A DNA stretch of 64,000 nucleotides from Caldicellulosiruptor bescii DSM 6725 (GTDB taxonomy: Bacteria > Bacillota > Thermoanaerobacteria > Caldicellulosiruptorales > Caldicellulosiruptoraceae): positions 1,859,501-1,923,500 of the forward strand of contig NC_012034.1 in the NCBI RefSeq assembly GCF_000022325.1, read 5' to 3'. Made by a program: the position numbers and the translations under genes. The notes beneath the pieces are model-generated. The model searched no databases. It worked only from the letters and a program-made list of their open reading frames with translations, and was not told the origin of the DNA. Below are positions 54,571-63,400 of the stretch, piece after piece (the first letter of the stretch is position 1; the number at the start of each line of letters is the position of its first letter).

Positions 54571-56298
54571 TTATGGTATCTTTATTCTAATTACATTGCC
54601 ATCTACTACTCTATCAGAGTAAATAGCATAAACTGTAAAGTAATAGTAATGTCCTCTTTTGAGTTCCTTATATTCTCCATTTAGTAAATACTTATCTTTT
54701 GCTTTGATATTTACAGAAGTAACGTTTTTATCTGATATTACTGCCAGTAACCCATCTTTATTTAAGTCGGGTGTTGAGTTTTTATCAGATACTACAACTT
54801 TATATCCTTGAAGCTTATCGCTATCAATTTTGTCCCATCTTAAGTTTATATACCACTGTCCCCTCCATCTTACTGTTTTTGCCTGCAACTTTGGTCTTAA
54901 TTTTGCAATCTCCAAATTAGAATAATAAATGGCCTTGATGCTATTCCCAGGGACAACCCTGTCCTGATACTGAGCTGTTACACTAAAATAATATTCTTCA
55001 CCATCTTTTAAATACTCACCGAAATCTCCATTTTTGTAAGGAATTGTGTTGTCAATAATAATCTGAGTTGTATTTTTGTCATTGATAAAAACAAGATAAC
55101 CATTGTCCGGATATTTAGGTTCTTTAGTCTTTTTGGATATCACAATCCAATATCCTATAAGTCGGAAATCGTCTATCTTTTGCCAGCTTAAAACAAATTT
55201 ATTGTCTTTATATTCATACTTAACAGATGGTTTTTCAAAATAATTTGGTATAACTGGCATTCTCATTTTCACAGCATTGCCTTTTACGTAGACATTTCCT
55301 TCATAGATTGCTGTAACACTGAAATAATACTCTTCTCCGCTCTTTATATAAGCTCCAAAATCGCCATTGTTATATTTTGAGTTTACTCCAATTTCTATAT
55401 AATTGGCATTTCTATCAGATAAGATTGTAAGATAACCATCTTGCGGATATCCCGGCTGGCTATTGTTTTTTGAGATAACAACTGCATATCCTTTCAGTTT
55501 TTTGTCATTTATTCTATTCCATATCAGGACAACTCTGTCCCCCTTTGTATAGGCAGTAACATTGGGTACAGGATAAGTATATTGCTGATTAGAACCTGAT
55601 GAAGAATCGTCATAGGTAACTTTTTCTTCAGTTGATTGAGCATTAATAACATTATACAACAGCACTGCTGCCTGTGCACGTGTTAGAATTCCTTGCGGGT
55701 CAAACTTATATTGATTAGAATTTGAAACTGGGCTTCCCACCATAATACCCTTTGCAATGGCAATTGCGACATGTTTAACAAGATTCTTTGATATCTGGTC
55801 TTTATCAATGTAGTTACTTAAAATACTCAGGTCAACATTTTCATTCTGCAATCCCTTTGCTTTTACAAGGGCAACTGCCATATCCTCTCTTACCGCATAG
55901 TCAGATGGCTTAAAGTAGTCACCATTCTGAGTTCTAAAACCTGTCAAATAAAATTTTGCAGTCTCTACATGTGGATATGCCCAGTGGTCTTTTGGAACAT
56001 CTTTAAAGGATGGATTATCTGTCACTTTGATTGGAAGGTTCAAGCTAATTACCATAATCCTTGCAAATTCAGCTCTTGTAACTGGATTGTCTGGTCTGAA
56101 TGTGTTATCTGGATAACCTGTTATAATTCCTCTTTCTACCATGAATTTCACTGCATTGTATGCCCAATGATTTTGAGGAAGGTCAGAAAAAATAGGATTT
56201 GATGTGCCTTGCGCAAAAGCAATTGCAGAAAAAATTTGTACTATAGCAAAAACCAACATTACACATATCAGCAAAAGACGCTTTTTAAATAATTTCAT
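54571..56298 (-). CDS. S-layer homology protein with three Fn3-like repeats
   Basis: 575 residues. A signal peptide (cut probably after AIAFAQ, about 30) is followed by three SLH repeats (about 32-85: FSDLPQNHWAYNAVKFMVER; 95-150: FKDVPKDHWAYPHV; 155-220: less conserved) that anchor to pyruvylated wall polymer. Three repeats of about 100 residues follow (starting near 243, 345 and 455), each with a core GYxVVISKxxxxP, then YLxxISDxNxT, NGDFGxYxKxGEEYYFSVTA and VxxGNxI, resembling fibronectin type III folds. No catalytic domain is seen, so it may be a structural or glycan-binding surface protein. AGAGGAGG abuts the ATG. Confidence 0.85.
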   Translation of the reverse strand: MKLFKKRLLLICVMLVFAIVQIFSAIAFAQGTSNPIFSDLPQNHWAYNAVKFMVERGIITGYPDNTFRPDNPVTRAEFARIMVISLNLPIKVTDNPSFKDVPKDHWAYPHVETAKFYLTGFRTQNGDYFKPSDYAVREDMAVALVKAKGLQNENVDLSILSNYIDKDQISKNLVKHVAIAIAKGIMVGSPVSNSNQYKFDPQGILTRAQAAVLLYNVINAQSTEEKVTYDDSSSGSNQQYTYPVPNVTAYTKGDRVVLIWNRINDKKLKGYAVVISKNNSQPGYPQDGYLTILSDRNANYIEIGVNSKYNNGDFGAYIKSGEEYYFSVTAIYEGNVYVKGNAVKMRMPVIPNYFEKPSVKYEYKDNKFVLSWQKIDDFRLIGYWIVISKKTKEPKYPDNGYLVFINDKNTTQIIIDNTIPYKNGDFGEYLKDGEEYYFSVTAQYQDRVVPGNSIKAIYYSNLEIAKLRPKLQAKTVRWRGQWYINLRWDKIDSDKLQGYKVVVSDKNSTPDLNKDGLLAVISDKNVTSVNIKAKDKYLLNGEYKELKRGHYYYFTVYAIYSDRVVDGNVIRIKIP

Positions 56299-56360
56299 CC
56301 TCCTCTGAACCCCTTTCTTAAATTTATTTTAATTGTGATACTTCCATTATAGCCATAATT

Positions 56361-56390
56361 TTTATAATTCATATTATCAAATGATTACAA
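56361..56390 (-). promoter_or_regulatory. Candidate promoter of the SLH gene
   Basis: Minus strand TTGTAA (56385-56390), 18 bases, TATAAA (56361-56366). Confidence 0.4.
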
Positions 56391-56424
56391 AATTGTGTAA
56401 TTTATTTCTAACCTCATTATTTGA

Positions 56425-56453
56425 TTGATTTACCATCTAAATTTTGCGATAAT
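56425..56453 (+). promoter_or_regulatory. Promoter of the GAF/GGDEF cluster
   Basis: TTGATT (56425-56430), 17 bases, GATAAT (56448-56453), about 40 bases before the first gene. Confidence 0.65.
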
Positions 56454-56494
56454 TTTAATATAGCGATTTTCTCAAAAGTGGTGACTTTGACATT

Positions 56495-57643
56495 ATGATA
56501 GAACTTTATGACCAAATTTCGAAATTACGAAATATTCTTGAGAAATTGAGTTCTTATATATTATATGTCTCAACTGAAAAAAATATAGAGGATATTCTCC
56601 TTCAAACCATTGATATATGTTTAGAACTTACAACAAGTGATGGTGCCACAATTTATCTTAAAGAAATAATAGAAAACGAGGAAAAACTTGTAATCAAAGC
56701 TACAAAAAATCAATCAGTCAATTTTGAGTTCTACTTGGGATACTCACTGCCCATAAATTCTATTAGTATAGCAGGATATGTTGCTTCTAACCGCAAACCT
56801 GTGATTATAAATAACACTTTATCTTTACTTGAAAATCATGAATATAGGCAATTCAAATTTTTTGACAGGAGTTTGCATTATATTACAATTAACACTATAA
56901 CAGTACCAATTTTTGATTACACAAACAGGGTTATAGGAGTTTTGCAAGTTGTTAATAAGAAGGCAAAACCTCAATTAAAACTTGAAGAAAACAATGCTCA
57001 TCTATTTACTATTGACTATACTGATAACGATGCAAGAATTATATTAGCAATCTCGGCACTTTTAGGAATCATTTTAGACAGAATTTGGCTTTATCAAAAA
57101 AATGATCAACTGATAACAAATACTCAAAAGATGCTAAGTAATATTTTCGACTCGGTAAAAAAATCAATTTTGACTTTAAATGATATAATGCTGACAGGTC
57201 AGCAAAAGTTCATAGAGTATCTTCAAGCTGAGAAAAGAAAAAAAGTTCTCGAGTTTAAGGAAGGATTTGAACTTTGTAAAAAACAAATTGAACTCTCAAA
57301 AGTTACTGAGACAATTATAACTGTATGTTATTTATCAATTGAAACTTCAGATAATAAATTATCAAATATATTCTATGAAGTACTTTCATCAGAAATAAGA
57401 ATATATGACATTCCTGTAATGGTAAAAGAAAATGAGTATGTCCTTCTACTTTATAACGTCGATTTGATAAAAGCTAAAATGATTGCTAAAAGGATAGAAA
57501 GAAAAATGATTGAAAAGGCAAATTCACAAAACTATAACTTTTCATTCAAAACCAAATGGAGTTTCTATGAAATAAAGCCTTCAGAAGAAAAAACTCTTGA
57601 GGAAATATGTGAAGGTTTAAAAAGTACTGGAGCAGAGCTTTAA
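56495..57643 (+). CDS. GAF sensor with degenerate GGDEF domain retaining an I-site
   Basis: 382 residues. The N-terminal GAF domain (about 20-195: TTSDGATIYLKE, SIAGYVASNRKPVIINN, VPIFDYTNRVIGVLQVVNKK) is followed by a helical linker and a domain collinear with the GGDEF domain of the gene at 58421. Where that cyclase has GGDEF this one has KENEY (residues 311-315), so it cannot be a normal diguanylate cyclase. The RxxD I-site (R302-I-Y-D305), five residues before, is preserved, and the DxLTGLxxR region is replaced by KKVLEFKEGFEL. Likely a c-di-GMP-binding effector or regulator (inference). No clear Shine-Dalgarno. Confidence 0.85.
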   Translation: MIELYDQISKLRNILEKLSSYILYVSTEKNIEDILLQTIDICLELTTSDGATIYLKEIIENEEKLVIKATKNQSVNFEFYLGYSLPINSISIAGYVASNRKPVIINNTLSLLENHEYRQFKFFDRSLHYITINTITVPIFDYTNRVIGVLQVVNKKAKPQLKLEENNAHLFTIDYTDNDARIILAISALLGIILDRIWLYQKNDQLITNTQKMLSNIFDSVKKSILTLNDIMLTGQQKFIEYLQAEKRKKVLEFKEGFELCKKQIELSKVTETIITVCYLSIETSDNKLSNIFYEVLSSEIRIYDIPVMVKENEYVLLLYNVDLIKAKMIAKRIERKMIEKANSQNYNFSFKTKWSFYEIKPSEEKTLEEICEGLKSTGAEL

Positions 57644-57689
57644 ATTGCTTTTAAGCTGTTAATTAATGAATGGTAGTGAAGAAGAAAAA

Positions 57690-58391
57690 ATGTCAAAGGA
57701 AAACCCTTTAAAATTTCTGGGAATTATAAGTGCTTTTAATCCTAATTATAACAATACCTCTGTTTACTTTGAATTGGAAGATAATCTTTTTTTAATTGAC
57801 TGTGGTGGAGGTATATTTAACTCCCTTTTGAGTTTGAAACTACTTGAAAAATATTTGCATTTAAATGTTTTAATAACTCATACACACCCTGACCACATTG
57901 CAAGTTTAGGTCAATTAATATTGTATTGTTATTATCAACTAAGTAAGAAAATAACTCTTATCTTTCCTCAACCTGAAATAATATCAAATTTACTTGACTA
58001 TATGGGTATCAGAAATGAGATATACACTTTGAAAACCCCTCAGGACTTTGTTAACTATCTCAGTAAACTTACGGTAATATCCTTAGAACAAGTTCATGTA
58101 AATGAATTGCCTTGTTTTGGATATCTAATTTACTTGAATAATATAACATTTTATTACAGTGGGGACTCAAAATCAATTCCTCTTTATATCCTAACCAAAT
58201 TTTTAGAAGGCGAAATAGATTTTTTATTCCAAGACACTTGTTCAGAAAATCATAACCATCATCCCCATCTTTCCATAAAGGAACTTTCAGAACAAATACC
58301 ACCCTCAAAAAGAAAACAGGTTTATTGTATACATATTGATGAAAGGTTTGATATAAATTTAGCTAAAAATTTAGGGTTTAATATACCTTAA
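57690..58391 (+). CDS. Metallo-beta-lactamase-fold hydrolase
   Basis: 233 residues. The metal motif THTHPDH and later ligands in YYSGDSKSIP (Asp) and YCIHIDE (His) fit the beta-lactamase-fold phosphodiesterase/RNase Z-like group; FLFQDTCSENHNHHPHLSI carries further His. It contains FLGIISAFNPNYNNTSVYFE at the start as in that group. The substrate is unknown. Its place between two GAF-GGDEF paralogues suggests a nucleotide or signal phosphodiester substrate (inference). Start is uncertain: ATG 57690 is chosen because FLG follows soon after; ATG 57666 adds eight residues, and neither has a good ribosome site. Confidence 0.78.
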   Translation: MSKENPLKFLGIISAFNPNYNNTSVYFELEDNLFLIDCGGGIFNSLLSLKLLEKYLHLNVLITHTHPDHIASLGQLILYCYYQLSKKITLIFPQPEIISNLLDYMGIRNEIYTLKTPQDFVNYLSKLTVISLEQVHVNELPCFGYLIYLNNITFYYSGDSKSIPLYILTKFLEGEIDFLFQDTCSENHNHHPHLSIKELSEQIPPSKRKQVYCIHIDERFDINLAKNLGFNIP

Positions 58392-58420
58392 GAAATTGTA
58401 CCTGAGAGGGATGCAAAAAA

Positions 58421-59627
58421 ATGATCGAATATAATAATCCCCAAGATTTAAAAAGACTAATCAGAAAACTCAATAAAATTGGAATTACAATTTCACGGGA
58501 GAAAAACGTCGATACCATTTTAGAAATGATCTTAAATGAAAGCATTGACATCACAAATAGTGATGGTGGTACCCTCTATATCGTAAAAGAATTCGAAGGA
58601 CAAACATATTTAGTCATCACACTTGCCAAAAACTACTCAGTTGATTTTAATTACATTGGTTATAAAATACCTATAGATAATCAAAGCATTGTCGGATACG
58701 TTGCCCAAAATGGCATTCCTGTTACAATTAACAACATTCAAAATATCCAAAATTCTCACCTGCAGCAGTTTAAACTTTTCGACCAAGCTTTACATTATAA
58801 AACCCTAAATCTTATGGCAATACCCATGATTGATTATCAAGGCAATGTGATTGGTGTTTTGCAGATAATAAACAAAAAGAAAGACAACTCCATTAAGCTA
58901 ACAGAAGACAACATCTACCAAAATATTGCTGACTTTACAAAAGAAGATGAAGAAATTATTTTGTCACTTGCATCTCAAGCGTCTTTATTAATTGAACGAA
59001 TTCATCTTTACCAAAGGATAGAAAAAAATATTGCAAACACTCGTTATGCTCTAATCAGTTTATTTAATTCTATGAAACAAGTGATTGCAAACTTGAGTGA
59101 AGATATTTTAATTGAACAAGAAGAGTTTAAAAAATATGCATCTTTGGACGATCTGACAGGTCTGTTTACGCGAAATGAAGGAATGATTTATTTAGAAAAG
59201 CAGATACAACTCTCCAAAATGAATGAAACACACTTTGTTGTTTGCTTTATTGATGTCGATAGATTAAAACAAGTAAACGATACATTTTGCCACCAAATAG
59301 GGCTATGAACTTTTAAAAAGCTTTGCTCAAATTCTAAAAGAAAGTATCAGAAGTTATGATATAGCATTCAGATATGGCGGAGATGAGTTTGTGTTGATAC
59401 TTTATAAAGCAACAATAAGAGAAGCTAATATTGTTCTTACAAGAATCCAAAATAAAATCGACGAGTTTAACGCAAAAGTCCAAAAGCCCTATAAGATTCA
59501 AATAAGCTATGGATTTGCTGAATATTCCCCAACTTCCAATTTGAACTCCGAAGACTTGATTAAAATAGCTGATGAGAATATGTATAAGGTCAAGAAAGAA
59601 AAGAAAAAAAGTCGACCCTCATATTAA
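58421..59627 (+). pseudogene. GAF-GGDEF diguanylate cyclase with a single-base frameshift
   Basis: The frame at 58421-59308 gives a GAF domain (about 20-195: NSDGGTLYIVKE, SIVGYVAQNGIPVTINN, IPMIDYQGNVIGVLQIINKK) and the first half of a GGDEF domain (LDDLTGLFTRNEGM; CFIDVDRLKQVNDTFCHQIG). It then hits a stop after the GGG at 59300-59302. Dropping one G restores GYELLKSFAQIL and continues to 59627 with the I-site RSYD and an intact GGDEF (59376-59390), 401 residues in all. Nothing else is missing, so this is either recent inactivation, strain phase variation at a short G-run, or a sequencing error. It has a GAGAGGG site. Confidence 0.88.
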
Positions 59628-59640
59628 TTATGAGGGTCGT
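59600..59640 (-). terminator. Terminator of the riboswitch-controlled gene (bidirectional hairpin)
   Basis: CGACCCTCATA-ttaat-TATGAGGGTCG (59613-59639). On the minus strand it is followed by ACTTTTTTTCTTTTC, a strong terminator 50 bases after the 59690 stop; on the plus strand only TTC follows. Confidence 0.85.
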
Positions 59641-59689
59641 TCAAAATATATAAAGGAGTTCGAGGGGTTATGAGGATAGAGGGATTATC

Positions 59690-60109
59690 TTAGAATGACC
59701 ATACAAACCTTGAAAAATGATCTGTTTTCAGCTGTTGTTTTTTAAGTTTGACATAAATATTCTTCCCCGCAGACCTATCATAGATGTACCCTTTATATCC
59801 TTCACATCTTAGGTGCACATCTTTTTTGAACTTAGCATCTGGTGAAAATTCAATGTACACAGTTCCATTTTCAGCATATATCTGTGCATAAAAGGTAATT
59901 GCATCTATTCCATCAGGTAGCGAGTCTTTCTTAAAATCAATTTCTACAAAGCCTACCTGAAATTTTCCTCCTTCATTTGTTACAGTAAAACTACCACTAA
60001 ATTGAATAGGAGTTTCATCTTGTGCAAAAGCAATGCTACTCAAACCTAATGATAAAGTAATTACCAAAAGTACAGCAATTGACCATTTCTTCAAAACATG
60101 ATGCTTCAT
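59690..60109 (-). CDS. Small secreted protein controlled by a c-di-GMP riboswitch
   Basis: 139 residues, not recognised. A clear signal peptide (KKWSIAVLLVITLSLGLSSIAFA, cut about residue 29 before QDE) is followed by a roughly 110-residue beta-rich domain (FSGSFTVTNEGGKFQVGFVE; YAQIYAENGTVYIEFSPDA) and a basic C-terminus (KNIYVKLKKQQLKTDHF). No SLH, sortase or membrane anchor is seen. AAAGGAGGTG precedes the ATG, and upstream are a terminator and a c-di-GMP-I aptamer. A surface, adhesion or biofilm role is inferred only from this control. Confidence 0.85.
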   Translation of the reverse strand: MKHHVLKKWSIAVLLVITLSLGLSSIAFAQDETPIQFSGSFTVTNEGGKFQVGFVEIDFKKDSLPDGIDAITFYAQIYAENGTVYIEFSPDAKFKKDVHLRCEGYKGYIYDRSAGKNIYVKLKKQQLKTDHFSRFVWSF

Positions 60110-60133
60110 AACTTTTTACACCTCCTTTAAGTT

Positions 60134-60153
60134 GAGCAAGCAAAATCTTGCTC
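60134..60153 (-). repeat. Hairpin just upstream of the secreted-protein ribosome site
   Basis: GAGCAAG-attttg-CTTGCTC; separate from the terminator and directly before AACTTAAAGGAGGTG. May affect RNA stability or ribosome access. Confidence 0.5.
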
Positions 60154-60154
60154 A

Positions 60155-60194
60155 TTAATATATCAAAAGGCACCTGGCTTTACTGCCAGGTGCC
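60155..60194 (-). terminator. Intrinsic terminator of the riboswitch expression platform
   Basis: GGCACCTGGC-agtaaa-GCCAGGTGCC (60169-60194) followed by TTTTGATATATT on the minus strand. Its 5' arm (CCTGGCAGT) can also pair with the aptamer segment ATTGCCAGG. Confidence 0.85.
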
Positions 60195-60238
60195 TCTCTA
60201 CCAAAGGGAAATACTCTTTTTTACTCCCTTTACCCTTG

Positions 60239-60350
60239 GACATATGTTTCGGCAGCCTGGCAATCATAGGAAAAGGTAAAAACCCTTTTCCGACAGACCC
60301 ATGGCTTTGCGCCCCTGCCTTTCGACAGGTTTGCCTTTATCGACATATGC
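60239..60350 (-). promoter_or_regulatory. Cyclic di-GMP-I (GEMM-I) riboswitch aptamer
   Basis: Minus strand shows the class hallmarks in order: P1 strand CATATGT, AAAGGCAAACC, the GAAA tetraloop in TGTCGAAAGGCA, GGGGCGCAAAGCC, ATGGGTCT, a long P3-type hairpin GGAAAAGG...CCTTTTCC, TATGATTGCCAGGCTGCCG and the closing ACATATG. It lies upstream of the terminator and the secreted-protein gene. The 60110-60486 gap contains only this, its terminator, hairpin and promoters. Confidence 0.92.
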
Positions 60351-60394
60351 TTCACTTATTTTTAAAAGCTCTGTTCAAATTAGCATTCTTTGTG

Positions 60395-60400
60395 TATAAT
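60395..60400 (+). promoter_or_regulatory. Possible -10 box for the cyclase-ATPase-TPR gene
   Basis: TATAAT about 85 bases before the ATG; the -35 at 17 bases (TGTTCA) is weak. Confidence 0.35.
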
Positions 60401-60422
60401 TTTTATGTATTTCTCTAATTAT

Positions 60423-60450
60423 ATTATCGCATAAATTTTTAAATTTTCAA
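60423..60450 (-). promoter_or_regulatory. Candidate promoter of the riboswitch transcript
   Basis: Minus strand TTGAAA (60445-60450), 16 bases, GATAAT (60423-60428) with an extended TGC before the -10; the aptamer starts about 65 bases downstream. Confidence 0.5.
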
Positions 60451-60486
60451 TAGCTTTTTAAAAAAATTTTTGGGTTGTGAAAAACT

Positions 60487-63400
60487 ATGATTTGTTTTAA
60501 CTGTGGCAATAAAATTCAATCTCCTAATGCTGAAAAATGTATCTTTTGCGGAATGAAATTTAAGGGTGTGTGTCCATATTGCAATTCATTATTACCTACC
60601 TACATTAATTTCTGCCCTAATTGTGGGGAATTTGTAAGACAAGGTGAAGCTAATCAACAATCTGCTGACGAACTAAAAAAGGTAGCCGTGCTATTTGCAG
60701 ATATATCAGGATTTACTAAGCTTTCCGAAAAAATAAGCCCTGATGAGGTTAATGATATAATCAATGAATTTTTTGAATATATTTTAAAGCCTGTTTACTA
60801 CTATGAAGGTACCATAGATAAATTCATTGGAGATTGTGTTATGCTACTATTTGGTGCAAAAAACTCTCACTTGGATGACCCAAAGCGTGCTGTGTTGTGT
60901 GCTCTTGAAATGTTGAAGCTCTGTAACGAGTTTTCAGTACAAAAAAATTTAAAAATATCAATGAGTATCGGCATAAATTATGGTATAGTTGCAATTGGCA
61001 AAGTCGGAGGATATTATGAAAAGGATTATACTGTTATTGGTGAAGTCGTTAATGTTGCTCAGAGATTACAAGCAGCAGCACCTGAGAATACTATTTATGT
61101 ATCAGAGAGTATTTATAGAGAGACTTTTGATTTATTCCTATATTCAGAGGCAAAAGAAATTTATGTTAAAAATAAAAGCAATCCCATAAGGTGTTATATA
61201 CCTTTAGAAATTATCAATGAAGCTACAACATTTGATGTAATTTCTCGTATCCAGGATAGCTATTTATCAAAACTATTTAATATAATCGCATCAAAAGATA
61301 CAAATAGCGTTCTTTTACTGGGGCCAAACGGTATTGGAAAAACTTCTCTTTTAGAAAAATTAACTAATCATTTAGTTGCAAACAATATAAAAACGTATTA
61401 CATTAGATGCAGTTTTAATAATTATTCGCGCCCTTACTTGTTAATTTCGCAAATAATATGTAAAGTATTAAATGTGAGTGTAGACGATGTGCAAACCATA
61501 AAGCAACATCGATTAATCTCTTTTCTTGACTTTTTATTTAAAGATGACTTAGAAAAAAAAGAAACTTGTTTCAATTTTCTTTCTATCATTCTGCAATTAG
61601 ATATCGAGGATGATTTTAGAAATATTGTTTCATCCATGACCAAAGAAGATTTGGAATTTGAAATTCGGCAAAATGTACTTCTATTTTTTGATGCTTTTTT
61701 GAGCTCAAATTTTTCTATTTTTTTAATAGATGACATCCATTATGCTGACATTGAATCAATTCAAATCCTGGAATATTTAAAGACAAATTTGTATTGTGAT
61801 AAAGTAATCTTTATTATAACTTCAGAAAATGAAAGTATCCACCTTAATGCCGAAAAAACCATCTATGTACAGAAATTGTCACTTCAGGAAACAGAGGAAT
61901 TTCTGAAATCTTTCTTTAATGTTAATACTGTTGATGAAAAATTTACCCAGCTAATGGTGGACATATCAGAAGGAAAAATTTCTTACCTTCAAGAGGTTTG
62001 TAGATGGCTTTATTTGAATCATCAGTTGTGCATTCAGAACAATAAGCTGTTTCTTCAAAACACTAATATAAATGCTTCAGAAATATTTTATAAAATTGTT
62101 GAACACAGACTTTCTCAACTCGATAAGGAATTAATACAATTTTTGAAAATAGCTGCTGTTTTTGGACAAAGATTTAATTTACGTATAGTATTAAATGTTC
62201 TAAAACCTTCAAAATCTGAAAATGATATCATCTTAACTCTTTCAAAAAGTAATTTCATTAAATTTGTTGACATAACTTATCAATCTTCAACAGCAGACAA
62301 AATCTTCGAATTTGCAAATAATATTATTTTTGAAGCAGTCCTGAGATCAATACCAAAAAGTACTAAAATAAATTTTCATCTTAAAATTGCCAAATCTATT
62401 GAAAAACTATTCAGAGAAAATATTAGTTATTATTACGAGCTTTTGATTTATCATTACCGTGAAGCGAACGATATAATAAATTCTTCCAAATATTGTATAT
62501 CACTTGCAAATTATTACAAAAAGCAGCTTTTGTACAAGTACGCAGTAAAATACTTTAAAATTGCAATTGAAATGTTAGAAAATTACAACCAACAAAAAAA
62601 CAATCTATATACAAGAGCACTTGAAGAATTATCAAGTTTAGAAAAACAAATGGGTAACTATGTTGAAGCTCTTAAGTACTTAATTATCTTAGATAGTGTA
62701 GCAGATGCCGAAAAAAGTCTATTTATAAAAAGCGAAATATGTGAATCTCTCATCCTTACTGCTGACTTTGCTAAAGCGAAAGAAATACTCATAGGGCTTG
62801 AAAAAAATATTGACAGGAATAGTACCTTATATTCAAAATTAGTCTACCTCAAGAGTCTATTTCAATGTTATACTGGGGCTTCAGATATTAACCATATTTT
62901 GGAAGAGGCAGAAACTATAATAATGCAAGATAATGAGATTGAGAATCTTGTGAAAGTCTTTAATATAGTTGCATATACATTTTATAGAAACTATGGAGAT
63001 ATTAATAAGGCAATAAATTACTTACAAAAAGCTAAATCTGCCGCAATTAAAACTAATAATATTGCTTTACGTGTCAAACTTACCAGTAATCTTGGTATTC
63101 TTTATTTTCAAACTGGTCAAATTAATAGTGCAATACAAAATTTAACATCAGCCTTAGAAGAAAGCAAAAAAATTTCCGATAGACATACACAAATTCATAT
63201 TTTGATAAATTTAGGGATAATTTATACAAAGAAAGGACTTCTTAAAAAAGCACACGAATATCTAAACCAAGCTTATGAAAATGCTGAAAAATGGAATTTC
63301 TCGTATGAAGAATGTGCTTGCCTACTTAATATAGGCGAAATCTACATTGAAAAAGGCTTATTAATACATAGCTATGAATTGTTTTTAGCCTCACTAAATA

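Noticed and set aside
59281-59310. Programmed frameshift in the GGDEF gene
   Set aside because: No slippery heptamer, internal Shine-Dalgarno or downstream pseudoknot is evident; a simple one-base insertion explains it.
60236-60418. Plus-strand 60-codon open frame upstream of the cyclase-ATPase gene
   Set aside because: It lies across the c-di-GMP aptamer on the other strand and has no ribosome site.
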